A DNA stretch of 64,000 bases from Acidovorax sp. NCPPB 3576 (GCF_028473605.1 NZ_CP097267.1:1430501-1494500); one strand, 5' to 3'. Numbered from the stretch's first letter, positions 46,458-55,710 are shown. The notes: a model not told the origin generated them from the letters alone. Numbers and translations are program-made.

Positions 46458-47468
46458 ATGGCATCGCTTTCCACCCCCCACGCACGGGCCCCGCGCCCCA
46501 ACGTCCTCACCCGCCGCCGCGCATTGGCCTGGAGCGCCGCCGCCCTGGCGGTGCCGGCACTGGCCGGCGCGCAGCCGGGCGACAAGCCGCTGCGCGTGAT
46601 CCTGCCGCTGTCCGCCGGCTCGGGCGCGGACGGCGCCATCCGCGCCATCAGCAACAGCCTGTCCAAGGCCCTGGGCCACCCCGTCGTGATCGAGAACCTG
46701 CCCGGCGCGGGCGGTATCACCGGCACCACGCAGCTGGTGCGCGCGCCCAAGGATGGCTCGGTGATCGGGGTCGTGTCCAACAACCATGTGGTCAACCCCA
46801 GCGTGTACAAGAACATCCCGTTCGATTCGATCCAGGACATCACGCCCATCACCGTGATCGGCGCCACGCCCTTCGTGCTGGTGGCCCATCCCTCCGTGGA
46901 GGCCAAGAACGTCAAGGAGCTGATCGCGCTCGCCAAGGCCCGGCCCGGCCTGCTGAACTACGGCTCGTCCGGCAACGGCACCATCCTGCACCTGGGCGCG
47001 GCGATGTTCGTGGACCAGGCGAAGCTGGACATCAAGCACATCCCCTACCGCGGCATGGGGCCGCTCATGAACGACATCCTGGGCGGGCAGGTGCAGCTGG
47101 GCGTGGTGGCGGTGGCGCCGGCGGCGCCGCACATCAAGGCCGGCGCGCTGCGTGCCATCGGCGTCACCACCGCGGGGCGGGTGGCGGCGTTGCCGGGCGT
47201 TCCCACGCTGGCCGAGCAAGGCTTGCCGGCCTACGAGCTGGAGGGCTGGATCGCCGCCGTGGCGCCCGCAGGCTTGCCCAAGGCCGAGGTGGACCGCCTG
47301 TACCAGGGCTTCAAGGCCGCGCTCGACATGCCCGAGGCGCGCGATGCGCTGCTGGCGCAGGGCTACGAAATCAAGCTCACGCCGCCCGACGCCTCGGCGG
47401 CGTTCTTTCGCAGCGAACTGGCGCGCATGGCGCAGGTGGTCAAGAGCGCGAAGGTGACGATGGATTGA
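46458..47468 (+). CDS. Bug-family (TctC-like) substrate-binding protein
   Basis: 336 aa. N-terminal RRRALAWSAAALAVPALAGAQ is a signal peptide, possibly Tat because of the RR. Bug core: LRVILPLSAGSGADGAIRAI, VVIENLPGAGGITGTT, IKHIPYRGMGPLMNDILGGQ and LPGVPTLAEQGLPAY. It is third in the lyase/CoA-transferase operon and should deliver the substrate of those enzymes; no membrane transporter subunits are present. CACGGAGA precedes the ATG. Confidence 0.92.
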   Translation: MASLSTPHARAPRPNVLTRRRALAWSAAALAVPALAGAQPGDKPLRVILPLSAGSGADGAIRAISNSLSKALGHPVVIENLPGAGGITGTTQLVRAPKDGSVIGVVSNNHVVNPSVYKNIPFDSIQDITPITVIGATPFVLVAHPSVEAKNVKELIALAKARPGLLNYGSSGNGTILHLGAAMFVDQAKLDIKHIPYRGMGPLMNDILGGQVQLGVVAVAPAAPHIKAGALRAIGVTTAGRVAALPGVPTLAEQGLPAYELEGWIAAVAPAGLPKAEVDRLYQGFKAALDMPEARDALLAQGYEIKLTPPDASAAFFRSELARMAQVVKSAKVTMD

Positions 47469-47493
47469 GGCCGAGGCGCTCCGTCCTGACGCA

Positions 47494-47531
47494 CCGCAGC
47501 GCGGGGCCGGCATGCCGGCCCCGCGCTGCGG
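47494..47531. terminator. 38-bp perfect palindrome between convergent genes
   Basis: Nineteen-base arms centred on GCATGC with no mismatch (left arm starts CCGCAGCGCGGGGCC). There is no U-tract. It is between the Bug stop and the SgcJ-like stop, so probably a bidirectional termination or mRNA-end hairpin. Confidence 0.6.
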
Positions 47532-47553
47532 GAGGGTGAAGAATCTGACTCGT

Positions 47554-48036
47554 TTACTTGGCCGCGACCGTCTCGGGCATGGCCGACGAGTGGTGGTGGG
47601 CGATCAGCCACTGGCCGTTCACACGCTCGTACACATAGGTGTAGCGGGCCTGTACGGTCTTGCCGTCCTTGAAGCGGAACGTGTAGGTGCCCACGTCCTG
47701 CGCCACGTTGCAGCCGATGCGGATCGTGCGGCTGTCGATCTTGCCTTGCGGCTCGCTCTTGAGGAACTTCACGAAGTAGTCGCGGATTTCCAGCGGCGTC
47801 GTGCGGGGCTGGTTGGACACGGTGGGCAGCAGCACGCCGTCCAGCGCGTAGTTCGCGGTGACCTTGTCCGGGTCCAGCGTGCGCAGCGAATCGTTCCAGC
47901 GGTCGAACAGCGCGGCGATCTGCTTTGCGTCGGTGGGCATGCAGACCGGCTCACTCTGGCCCTGCGCGAAGGCCGGGGCAGAAACGGAGAACAGAGCCAG
48001 GGCAGCGGCGGAGAGGGCGGTGTGAATCGTCTTCAT
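47554..48036 (-). CDS. SgcJ/EcaC-like secreted NTF2-fold protein
   Basis: 160 aa. Signal peptide ends APAFAQ. The mature domain has the SnoaL/NTF2-like pattern IAALFDRWNDSLRTLDPDKVTANYALDGVLLP-type start and ARYTYVYERVNGQWLIAHHHSS end, as in the SgcJ/EcaC or CaMKII-association-like family. No enzymatic function is established for these proteins. Two cysteines (VCMPTD and RIGCNV) could form a disulfide in the periplasm. Confidence 0.82.
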   Translation of the reverse strand: MKTIHTALSAAALALFSVSAPAFAQGQSEPVCMPTDAKQIAALFDRWNDSLRTLDPDKVTANYALDGVLLPTVSNQPRTTPLEIRDYFVKFLKSEPQGKIDSRTIRIGCNVAQDVGTYTFRFKDGKTVQARYTYVYERVNGQWLIAHHHSSAMPETVAAK

Positions 48037-48204
48037 GGGGTCCTTTGAAAAAAGTGGGTCAGGCGCCGGCTTTCACCGGCACTGCATCGCTCACTGCGAT
48101 ACAGGACCTATTCTTCAAGGCGCGCATGAATACGGCCGTTGCAGCCCGATGAAGGGCAGATGACGCAAAAATGAACCGCGGATGAACAGGCTTTCGCCCT
48201 GGTG

Positions 48205-48888
48205 TCAGTCCTTGGCGGCGTCCAGCCGATACCCGAAGCCGCGCACCGTTTTCAGAAGCGCGATGGCATGGCCTTCGTCGATTTTTGCGCGCAGCCGGCG
48301 CACATAGACATCGACCACATTCGTCAGCGGGTCCTCGTTGGTGCCCCACACATTCGAGAGGATGCGCTCGCGGCTGTACACCCGGCCGGGCGCGCTCATG
48401 AGCAGCTCCAGGAAGGCCAGCTCTTTCGCGGTCAGCGCGATGGGCTGGCCGGCGCGGGTGGCCTGCATGCGCTCCAGATCGAGCACCAGATCGGCCACCT
48501 GCAGCGTGCTGGCGCGCTGGCGCTGCTCGCGCCCCCGGCGCATCAGCGCCTCGATGCGGGCCAGCAGTTCCTCGAACGCGAAGGGCTTGGTGAGGTAGTC
48601 GTCGGCGCCCAGCCGCAGGCCGTTGACCTTGTCCTCGGTGTTGCTGAGTGCGCTGAGCATCAGCACCGGCACATGGCGGCCTTCGGAGCGCAGCGTCTGG
48701 CAAAGCTCCAGGCCGCTCAGGCCCGGCAGCATGAGATCGAGCAGCAGCAGGCCGGGATCGCCGGTGCGCGCCAGGGCCAGGCCGTCCGGGCCGTTGCGCG
48801 CCAGCTCCACGCTGTAGCCTTCGGCCTTGAGGCCACGCAGCAGGAAGTCCGCCACGCGCGGATCGTCTTCGACCACCAGGATGTTCAT
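48205..48888 (-). CDS. OmpR-family response regulator
   Basis: 227 aa. Receiver domain with the acidic pair Asp8/Asp9 (VVEDDPRVADF), phosphorylation site Asp51 (LLLLDLMLPGLSG), and Lys101 (YLTKPFAFEEL). The winged-helix output domain ends LLKTVRGFGYRL. It overlaps the sensor kinase stop by 4 bases, kinase gene first. The class (OmpR/PhoB, similar to QseB/CusR-type regulators) is clear; the signal is not. Confidence 0.94.
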   Translation of the reverse strand: MNILVVEDDPRVADFLLRGLKAEGYSVELARNGPDGLALARTGDPGLLLLDLMLPGLSGLELCQTLRSEGRHVPVLMLSALSNTEDKVNGLRLGADDYLTKPFAFEELLARIEALMRRGREQRQRASTLQVADLVLDLERMQATRAGQPIALTAKELAFLELLMSAPGRVYSRERILSNVWGTNEDPLTNVVDVYVRRLRAKIDEGHAIALLKTVRGFGYRLDAAKD

Positions 48889-50552
48889 GCGGTTTCCTCA
48901 GGGGGCAGGGTTTCGGGGTGGGTGGCCAGGGGCACGGCGATCAGGACCACCGTGCCCACGCCGGGCTGGCTGTCGATGTCGATGCGGCCGTGGTGCGCCT
49001 GCACGATGGATTGCGCGATCGACAGGCCGATGCCGGTGCCATCCGCGCGATGCGCCCGCGCGCGCTGGCCGCGCACAAAACGCTGGAACACCGCGGGCAA
49101 CTCTTCGGCCGAGATGCCGATGCCTTCGTCGCGCACCAGCACCTGGGCTTCTCCATCGGGGCCCCATTGGCAGCCGACGCGCACCGTGCCGCCCCGCTGC
49201 GAATAGCGCACGGCGTTGTCCAGCACGATCATCAGGGCCTGGCGCAGGCGATCTGCATCGGCATTCACGGCCAGCGGGCCACCGGGGGCGGGCGGCAAGG
49301 GCTCCACCGTCACGCCATGCAGCCCGCCCAGCGCGGCCGCCTGTTCGGCCGCATCGGTGACCAGGGCCTGCAAATCCAGGCGGCGCGGGCGGATCACCAG
49401 CTGGTCCGCCTCGGTCTTGGCGATCAGCAGCAGGTCGTGGATCACCTTGGTGAGCTGATCGACGCCGCCCACGATGCGCTCCAGCGTCTGGCGGTATTCC
49501 TGCGCCGGCCGGTCGCCGCCGCGCAGCGCGATCTCGGCCTCGCCCCGGATGGCCGTGGCGGGCGTGCGCAGTTCGTGGCCCAGGTCGGCGAACAACTGGC
49601 GCCGGCGCTGGTCCACGCGCTGCAGGGTTTCGTGTGCCACGCTCAGTTCGTGCGTGCGGGCCTGCACCGCGTCCTCCAGTTCGCGGCGCGCCGCATCGGC
49701 ATGGGCGCGGTGCTGCTGCAACTCGGCCGCCATGGCATTGAAGTGCTGGGCCACGCGGTCGAATTCGTCCTTGGACCCGGTGGCCACGCGGTGGTCCAGC
49801 TCGCCCGCCTGCAGGGCCCGCGTGCCGGCCAGCAGGCGGTCCAGCGGGCGCTGCAGCCGGCGGTTCAGGTGCAGCGCGAGCAGGGCCGCCACGGCGAGCG
49901 TGACGATCACCAGCGTGATCGCCTGCTGGCGCAGCACGTCCAGCCCGCGCTCGGTGGCGGCGCGCGCCACCGGGACGGCGCTGCGCTGGCGCTCGATGGC
50001 GCCGTTGATCAGCTCGCGCAGGTCCAGGCCCCGCGCCATGTCGAACGTGGCGTTCAGCTCTTCCCAAACCGCGGGGAAGTCGGCGCCGGGCTCCAGCGGC
50101 TGCAATTGCGTCAGGCGGGACTCCACGGCCCGGATGTTGTCCTCCAGCAGCTCCGTCACGCGCACGAGCTGCGGCACCTCCTTGGGCATGGACATGCCTT
50201 CGCGGTGGGCCATTTCGTTCCACAGGGCCAGGTCGCGGTGGGCCAGTTCCGTCAGGGCGGCGGCGCTGGCATGCATGCGTTCGAGCAGGCGTTCCTGAAC
50301 TTCGGGCACGGCGTTGGCGTTCATCAGGCGCTGGGTGGCCCACACGCGCAGCCGCTGCTTGTTGGCCGACAGGTCCAGCAACTCCGAGAGGATGTCGCTG
50401 GCCAGCCGGCTGTGCTGGGCGTAGTCGTTGACGCGATGGGTGCCCCAGTACACGAACGCGGCCTGGATGCACACCAGGGCCACGAGGGCGGCGAATGCCA
50501 GGGAAAGTCTTGCGCGGTACATGGGGGCCGTCGGAGTACGAAGGGCCTGCAT
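48885..50552 (-). CDS. Sensor histidine kinase
   Basis: 555 aa. TM1 is at about residues 15-33, a periplasmic helical sensor spans about 35-205, and TM2 about 208-228. A HAMP segment follows (RPLDRLLAGTRALQAGELDHR), then a coiled coil. The H-box LFADLGHELRTPATAI has phospho-acceptor His326. The ATPase has an N-box LDNAVRYS, G1 RDEGIGIS, F-box FQRFVRG and G2 GTGIGLSIAQ. ATG 50552 is preferred; ATG 50522 is in frame. It overlaps the response regulator, forming a two-gene operon. The input signal is unknown. Confidence 0.94.
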   Translation of the reverse strand: MQALRTPTAPMYRARLSLAFAALVALVCIQAAFVYWGTHRVNDYAQHSRLASDILSELLDLSANKQRLRVWATQRLMNANAVPEVQERLLERMHASAAALTELAHRDLALWNEMAHREGMSMPKEVPQLVRVTELLEDNIRAVESRLTQLQPLEPGADFPAVWEELNATFDMARGLDLRELINGAIERQRSAVPVARAATERGLDVLRQQAITLVIVTLAVAALLALHLNRRLQRPLDRLLAGTRALQAGELDHRVATGSKDEFDRVAQHFNAMAAELQQHRAHADAARRELEDAVQARTHELSVAHETLQRVDQRRRQLFADLGHELRTPATAIRGEAEIALRGGDRPAQEYRQTLERIVGGVDQLTKVIHDLLLIAKTEADQLVIRPRRLDLQALVTDAAEQAAALGGLHGVTVEPLPPAPGGPLAVNADADRLRQALMIVLDNAVRYSQRGGTVRVGCQWGPDGEAQVLVRDEGIGISAEELPAVFQRFVRGQRARAHRADGTGIGLSIAQSIVQAHHGRIDIDSQPGVGTVVLIAVPLATHPETLPPEETA

Positions 50553-50623
50553 TATGTTCCGGGCCGCAGAGCCCCCCGGCTGCTGGCGGGGCTCAGGCCA
50601 GGTGCAATCGCAGGCATGATCCT

Positions 50624-50680
50624 GTTGCTATAAAAATAGTAGCAAAAAGGGCAATGAATACTAAGGCGCAGAGGCTATCG
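50624..50680 (+). repeat. Dispersed stem-loop repeat, copy 7
   Basis: GTTGCTATAAAAATAGTAGC, then AGGGCAATGAATACTAAGGC and GCAGAGGC. It overlaps the LysR stop codon. Confidence 0.75.
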
Positions 50681-51628
50681 GGCTGGAATGGCATCGGCCA
50701 TGGCCAATGCCCAGAGCGACTCGGCCACGGGCGACATTTCGGCGCGCTGGCGGTACAGGCGGATCTCCACCGGCACGTTCCAGGCCTCATCGCCGGCGGC
50801 CACCAGCGTGCCGGCCCGCAGTTCGTCGGCGATGAGGCTGCGCGGCAGCCAGGCCACGCCGCGCCCCTCCAGCGCCATGGTCTTGAGCAGCACCGCGTGG
50901 TGCGCGGTGAACACCACCGCCACACCGCCCGGCACGGCCGACTCCACACCATCGCCGTACACGCCGCGCATCCGCGCCCGCATGATGCGGCCCAGGCCCG
51001 AGGCGTCGCTGTACGCCAGCAGGGGCAGCGGCGCGCCGTCCCGGCCGATGGCGTGCAGCGGACCGCCGGCGGGGCCCGCCGCGCTCACCGGCTGCAGCAC
51101 GTCGTCCGACAGCCGCTGCATGGGGTATTGCGCGTCGTCCAGGCGGCCTGGCGCTTCGGCGTGTCCGTGGCACAGCACGAACTGCACGCGCCGCTGCAGC
51201 GCCAGGTCTTCGCACGCGCGGGAGCTGTCCGACATGGTCTGTATCGGCCCCAGGCGCAGTTGCGCCTCCAGGTGGCCCAGCCAGCGCGGAAAGAACGTGA
51301 GCGACAGCACGTGCGTGGCCGCGAAGCGCAGGCTGGCGGCCGCCGTATCGTGCGCGGCGCGCGCCTTGATGCGCGCGGCCTCCAGGTTGGCCAGCAGGGT
51401 TTCCATCAGCGGCAGAAAGCGCTGCCCCGCCGGCGTGAGCGCGGCCGGGTGGGCGCTGCGGTCGAACAGCTCCACGCCCACCCATTCCTCCAGCGCGCGG
51501 ATGTGGCGGCTGAACGCGGGCTGGGCGATGGCCCGGGCCTCGGCCGCGCGCGAGAAATTGCCGCACTCGGCCAGCGCCAGGAAGTCTTCCAGCCATTCCA
51601 GATCGAGGGGGCGGTTGCCAGGTCCCAT
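50675..51628 (-). CDS. LysR-family transcriptional regulator
   Basis: 317 aa. Helix-turn-helix: LEWLEDFLALAECGNFSRAA, then IAQPAFSRHIRALEEWVGVEL. The effector-binding domain includes HVLSLTFFPRWLGHLEAQLRL and VVFTAHHAVLLKTMALEGRG. The ATG at 51628 is the family-like start (MGPGNRPLDLEWLE). It is divergent from the DHDPS-like/Bug/SDR/TarD operon and probably its activator. Its 3' end is overlapped by repeat copy 7. Confidence 0.92.
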   Translation of the reverse strand: MGPGNRPLDLEWLEDFLALAECGNFSRAAEARAIAQPAFSRHIRALEEWVGVELFDRSAHPAALTPAGQRFLPLMETLLANLEAARIKARAAHDTAAASLRFAATHVLSLTFFPRWLGHLEAQLRLGPIQTMSDSSRACEDLALQRRVQFVLCHGHAEAPGRLDDAQYPMQRLSDDVLQPVSAAGPAGGPLHAIGRDGAPLPLLAYSDASGLGRIMRARMRGVYGDGVESAVPGGVAVVFTAHHAVLLKTMALEGRGVAWLPRSLIADELRAGTLVAAGDEAWNVPVEIRLYRQRAEMSPVAESLWALAMADAIPAR

Positions 51629-51743
51629 GGGCGTCGTGTTCCGTGCAGATAGATGTATGCGATTCGGGTATTGGACGGTGCGGGGCCGTCGCCGGAAGAT
51701 CCGCTGCGTTGTCGTTCCCCTGCACCCATCACGGAGACCTTGA

Positions 51744-52682
51744 ATGCCTTCCATCGCGAATTATCGCGGGATCATCCCCGCCATCTCGTGCCCCTTCACC
51801 CCCGACCACCGCATCGACGAGCCCGCCCTGCGCAAGCTCGCCGCCTGGCTGGCCGGCCACGAGGGCGTGGTGGCCATCATGACCAACGGGCACACCGGCG
51901 AGGTGTTTTCCCTCACACCCGCCGAGCGCGCCGAGGTCACCCGCATCGTGGCCGACGAGCTGAAGGGCCGCACGCCCGTCATCTCCTCCATCGTCTGCGA
52001 GGGCCTGGCCGAAGCCGCCGAACATGCCCGCGCCGCCCAGGCCGCCGGCGCCGTGGCGCTGGATGTCATGCCCCCCCACCACTGGCTGCGCTTCGGCTTC
52101 ACGCCGGGCCATGCGCTGCAGTATTTCGAGGCCATCCACCGGGCCGCGCCGGGCCTGGATCTGGTGTGCCACGTGTACCCGGCCTGGACGCGTGCTTCGT
52201 ACTCGTCGCAGTTGCTGGCCGAACTGGCCCGGCTGCCCTACCTGCAGGCCTTCAAGGTGGGCCAGCGCGACATGAACAAGTACGCCCGCGACATCCAGGC
52301 GATCCGCGAGGCCGATGCCTCCAAGGCCATCCTGACCTGCCACGACGAATACCTGCTGGCCTCGATGGTGCAGGGCGTCGATGGCGCGCTGGTGGGCTTT
52401 GCCACCTTCATTCCGCAACTCATCATCGACCTGTGGAACGCCGTGAAGGCCGGCGACCTGAAGAAAGCCATGGCCGTGCAGGCGGTCATCACGCCGCTCA
52501 AGGACGCGGTGTACGGCGGCGGCGAGCCCACGGGCGAGGCCCATGCGCGCATGAAGGGCGGCATGTACCTGGCCGGCGTGATCGACGACGCCACCGTGCG
52601 CCCGCCCACCGAGGCGCCCAACGCACAGGAGGTCGAGGCTCTGCGCGCCGCCGTGCGGCAGGCGGGCCTGCTCCAGCGCTGA
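51744..52682 (+). CDS. Dihydrodipicolinate-synthase-family aldolase
   Basis: 312 aa TIM-barrel class I aldolase. Schiff-base Lys171 (LQAFKVGQRD) and catalytic Tyr145 (CHVYPAW) are present. The GTTGE motif of true DapA is GHTGE here, so the first Thr is replaced by His and the protein is unlikely to make lysine. The sub-family includes enzymes acting on keto-acids such as dehydro-deoxy-sugar acids. GGAGA precedes ATG 51744. First gene of the tartrate cluster. Confidence 0.9.
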   Translation: MPSIANYRGIIPAISCPFTPDHRIDEPALRKLAAWLAGHEGVVAIMTNGHTGEVFSLTPAERAEVTRIVADELKGRTPVISSIVCEGLAEAAEHARAAQAAGAVALDVMPPHHWLRFGFTPGHALQYFEAIHRAAPGLDLVCHVYPAWTRASYSSQLLAELARLPYLQAFKVGQRDMNKYARDIQAIREADASKAILTCHDEYLLASMVQGVDGALVGFATFIPQLIIDLWNAVKAGDLKKAMAVQAVITPLKDAVYGGGEPTGEAHARMKGGMYLAGVIDDATVRPPTEAPNAQEVEALRAAVRQAGLLQR

Positions 52683-52767
52683 CTTGGGCGGACGCCATGA
52701 CAAGACGGGCCGCACCGCACGGCCCGCACCGGACATTCGCAACCCCCATAAAGACAGGAGACAAGCC

Positions 52768-53736
52768 ATGCAACGCAAGCCATTCCTCCGCGCCGTGCTC
52801 GGCGCCCTGGCGCTCGCCGCGGCCACCACCAGCGTTTTCGCGCAGACCTATCCGGCCAAGCCGGTGCGCGTGGTGATCCCCTTCCCGCCGGGCGGAACGC
52901 TCGATGCCGTGGGCCGCATGCTGGCGCAAAAGCTGGGTGAGCAGACGGGTCAGACGTTCATCATCGACAACAAGCCCGGCGGCAGCGGCGTGATCGGCGG
53001 CGACACGGTCGCCAAGGCCCCGGCGCACGGCTACACGCTGCTGTTCAGCGCCTCCACCTTCACGACCGCGCCGATGACGCTCAAGTCGGTCCCGTTCAGC
53101 GTCACGCGGGACTTCGCGCCCGTGGCGCTGGTGGCCAAGGCGCCCTTGTCGGTGGCGGTCAACAAGGACCTGCCGGTGACCGACATCCAATCCCTGCTGG
53201 GCTACGCCAGGAGCCACCCCGGCAAGATGACCTTCGCCGTGGGCTCCATCGGGTCGGCGGGGCATCTCTCGACCGAGCTGCTGAAACGGGCCGGCAAGAT
53301 CGACTACCTCATCGTGCCCTACAAGGGCACGGCCCCGGCCTTCCAGGACCTGATCGGCGGGCAGATCGACGGCTTCATCGACCCCATCCTCGGCTCGCTC
53401 CAGTACCACAAGAGCGGCATGCTGAAAGTGGTGGCCGTGACCTCCGCCCAGCGCGTGCCTAACCTGCCCGACGTGCCCACGGTGGCCGAGACCCTTCCCG
53501 GCTTCGAGTTCTACAGCTGGTACGGCCTGTGGGCCCCGGCCAAGACGCCGCCCGCGCTGGTGCAGCGCCTGAACGCCGAGGTGAACAAGGCCCTGGCCGG
53601 CGACATGGCCCAGAAGCTCAAGGACCAGGGCCTGCTCGTCACGCCGGGCAGCGTGGACGACTTCGCCAGGTTCCAGCGCGCCGACATGGAGCGCTCCCAG
53701 AAGATCGTGACCGAGGGCAATATCCGTGCGGAATGA
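52768..53736 (+). CDS. Bug-family (TctC-like) substrate-binding protein
   Basis: 322 aa. Signal peptide ends TTSVFAQ; core YPAKPVRVVIPFPPGGTLDAVGRML, FIIDNKPGGSGVIGG, LIVPYKGTAPAFQDLIGGQ and LPDVPTVAETLPGF. ATG 52768 follows CAGGAG. Its gene overlaps the SDR start by 11 bases. By context it captures the sugar acid or tartrate-like substrate. Confidence 0.93.
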   Translation: MQRKPFLRAVLGALALAAATTSVFAQTYPAKPVRVVIPFPPGGTLDAVGRMLAQKLGEQTGQTFIIDNKPGGSGVIGGDTVAKAPAHGYTLLFSASTFTTAPMTLKSVPFSVTRDFAPVALVAKAPLSVAVNKDLPVTDIQSLLGYARSHPGKMTFAVGSIGSAGHLSTELLKRAGKIDYLIVPYKGTAPAFQDLIGGQIDGFIDPILGSLQYHKSGMLKVVAVTSAQRVPNLPDVPTVAETLPGFEFYSWYGLWAPAKTPPALVQRLNAEVNKALAGDMAQKLKDQGLLVTPGSVDDFARFQRADMERSQKIVTEGNIRAE

Positions 53737-54439
53737 CGGCACGCCGCCACCCGGCGCCCATGCCGCCGTCACCGGCAGCAGCAGCGGCATCGGCCGCGCC
53801 ATCGCCGAATCGCTGCTGGCGGCGGGCTGGCACGTGAGCGGGCTGGACGTGGCCGCGCCGACCATCGAACACGCCGCGTTCACGCCCGTGGCCGTGGATC
53901 TGGCCGATGGCGAAGACATCGCCCGTGCCGCCGCGGGGCTGCCGGCCGTCCAGGCCCTGGTGCATGCCGCCGGCGTGCTGCGCGTGGGCCCGCTGGGCCG
54001 GCTGGACCACGCGGGCGGCGAGCTGATGTGGCGCCTGCACGTCGATGCCGCCACGCGCCTGGCCGATGCCATCGTGCCCGCCATGGCCGCGCGCGGGCAG
54101 GGCCGGGTGGTGTTCATCGGCAGCCGCGTGGCGCAGGGCATGCCCGGGCGCGGCCAGTACGCGGCCACCAAGGCGGCGCTGGTCGCGCTGGCGCGCAGCT
54201 GGGCGGCCGAAGTGGCGGGGCAGGGCGTGACGGTGAACGTCGTCTCGCCCGCCGCCACGGCCACCGGCATGCTGAACGACCCGGCCCGCGCCGGCAGCGC
54301 ACCGCGCCTGCCGCCCATCGGCCGCCTCATCGAGCCCGGCGAGATCGCCGCGCTCGTGGGCTACCTGTTGTCGCCACCGGCGGCGGCCATCACGGGGCAG
54401 GACATCGCCATCTGCGGGGGCTCTTCGCTCGCCCGCTGA
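53726..54439 (+). CDS. Short-chain dehydrogenase/reductase
   Basis: 237 aa. Rossmann start AAVTGSSSGIGRAIAESLL; HAAGV replaces the usual NAAG; active site Ser in FIGSRVAQG and the YxxxK pair in QYAATKAALV; PGEIAALVGYLLSP and ITGQDIAICGGSS at the end. The start is GTG 53726 inside the Bug gene, so translation is coupled. It probably oxidises or reduces a hydroxy or keto acid in the tartrate-linked pathway. Confidence 0.9.
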   Translation: MRNDGTPPPGAHAAVTGSSSGIGRAIAESLLAAGWHVSGLDVAAPTIEHAAFTPVAVDLADGEDIARAAAGLPAVQALVHAAGVLRVGPLGRLDHAGGELMWRLHVDAATRLADAIVPAMAARGQGRVVFIGSRVAQGMPGRGQYAATKAALVALARSWAAEVAGQGVTVNVVSPAATATGMLNDPARAGSAPRLPPIGRLIEPGEIAALVGYLLSPPAAAITGQDIAICGGSSLAR

Positions 54440-54467
54440 TCCTTCTTTTCTCAACCACCCGACCACC

Positions 54468-55634
54468 ATGAAAATCGTCGATATCGTCGAATCCACCCGC
54501 CCGATCCAATCGGACATCCGCAACGCCTACATCGATTTTTCGAAGATGACCCTGAGCCTGGTGGCCGTCGTCACCGACGTGGTCCGCGACGGCAAGCCGG
54601 TGATCGGCTACGGCTTCAATTCCAACGGCCGCTACGGCCAGGGCGCGCTGATGCGCGACCGCTTCATCCCGCGCGTGCTCGAAGCCGACCCCGCCACGCT
54701 GGTGGATGCGACGGGCGAGAACCTCGACCCGCACAAGGTCTGGGCCCGCATGATGATCAACGAAAAGCCCGGCGGCCACGGCGAGCGCTCGGTGGCCGTG
54801 GGCACCATCGACATGGCCGTGTGGGACGCGGTGGCCAAGATCGCCGGCCAGCCGCTCTATCAGTTGCTGGCCGAACGCTACGGCAACGGCACGCCCGACC
54901 CGCGCGTCTTCGTGTATGCCGCCGGCGGCTACTACTACCCCGGCAAGGGGCTGGACGGCCTCAAGAAGGAAATGGAGAGCTACCTGGCGCGCGGCTATTC
55001 GGTGGTCAAGATGAAGATCGGCGGCGCCTCGCTGGCCGACGATTGCGAGCGCATCGAGTCGGTGCTCAAGATCCTCGGCCCGGGCCAGCAACTGGCGGTG
55101 GATGCCAACGGCCGGTTCGACCTGCCGACCGCCATCGACTACGGCCGCGCCCTGTCCCAGTACCCGCTGTTCTGGTACGAAGAGGCGGGCGACCCGCTCG
55201 ACTACGAACTGCAGGCCAAGCTGGGAGAGGTGTACCAGGGCCCCATGGCCACGGGCGAGAACCTGTTTTCGATGCAGGACGCGCGCAACCTCATCCGCCA
55301 CGGCGGCATGCACAAGGACCGCGACTGGCTGCAGTTCGACTGCGCCCTGAGCTACGGCCTGGTCGAATACCTGCGCACGCTGGACATGCTCAAGGACCAT
55401 GGCTGGTCCCCCAGCCGCTGCATCCCCCACGGCGGCCACCAGATGTCGCTGGCCATCGCGGCGGGCCTGGGCCTGGGCGGCAACGAGAGCTATCCCGACC
55501 TGTTCCAGCCCTACGGCGGCTTTCCGGACGGCGTGAAGGTGGAGAGCGGCTACGTCACGCTGCCGCCGTTGCCGGGCATCGGGTTCGAGGGCAAATCCGA
55601 CCTGATCGCGGAGATGCGTGCGCTGGCTTCCTGA
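54468..55634 (+). CDS. tarD: D(-)-tartrate dehydratase (enolase superfamily)
   Basis: 388 aa. It converts D-tartrate to oxaloacetate. The sequence follows the characterised Bradyrhizobium TarD closely as I remember it: IRNAYIDFSKMT, GYGFNSNGRYGQG, MMINEKPGGHGERSVAVGTI, VKMKIGG with Lys181/Lys183, PHGGHQMSL with His321, and NESYPDLFQPYGGFPDG. The metal ligands sit in VDANGRF, WYEEAGDP and ATGENLFS. The start at 54468 gives MKIVDIVEST. It is the last enzyme of the cluster. Confidence 0.9.
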   Translation: MKIVDIVESTRPIQSDIRNAYIDFSKMTLSLVAVVTDVVRDGKPVIGYGFNSNGRYGQGALMRDRFIPRVLEADPATLVDATGENLDPHKVWARMMINEKPGGHGERSVAVGTIDMAVWDAVAKIAGQPLYQLLAERYGNGTPDPRVFVYAAGGYYYPGKGLDGLKKEMESYLARGYSVVKMKIGGASLADDCERIESVLKILGPGQQLAVDANGRFDLPTAIDYGRALSQYPLFWYEEAGDPLDYELQAKLGEVYQGPMATGENLFSMQDARNLIRHGGMHKDRDWLQFDCALSYGLVEYLRTLDMLKDHGWSPSRCIPHGGHQMSLAIAAGLGLGGNESYPDLFQPYGGFPDGVKVESGYVTLPPLPGIGFEGKSDLIAEMRALAS

Positions 55635-55649
55635 AAAAGGTTTGGGGAG

Positions 55650-55710
55650 GTTTGCTATTAAAAAGTGAGCAATATGCCCTAGTGGAATATGCGCTGATGG
55701 CCTTTTTGAT
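55650..55710 (+). repeat. Dispersed stem-loop repeat, copy 8
   Basis: TTTGCTATTAAAAAGTGAGC, then TGCCCTAGTGGAATATGCGC and GATGGCCTTTTTGAT. Nearly the same as copy 3 in its right half. Confidence 0.85.
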
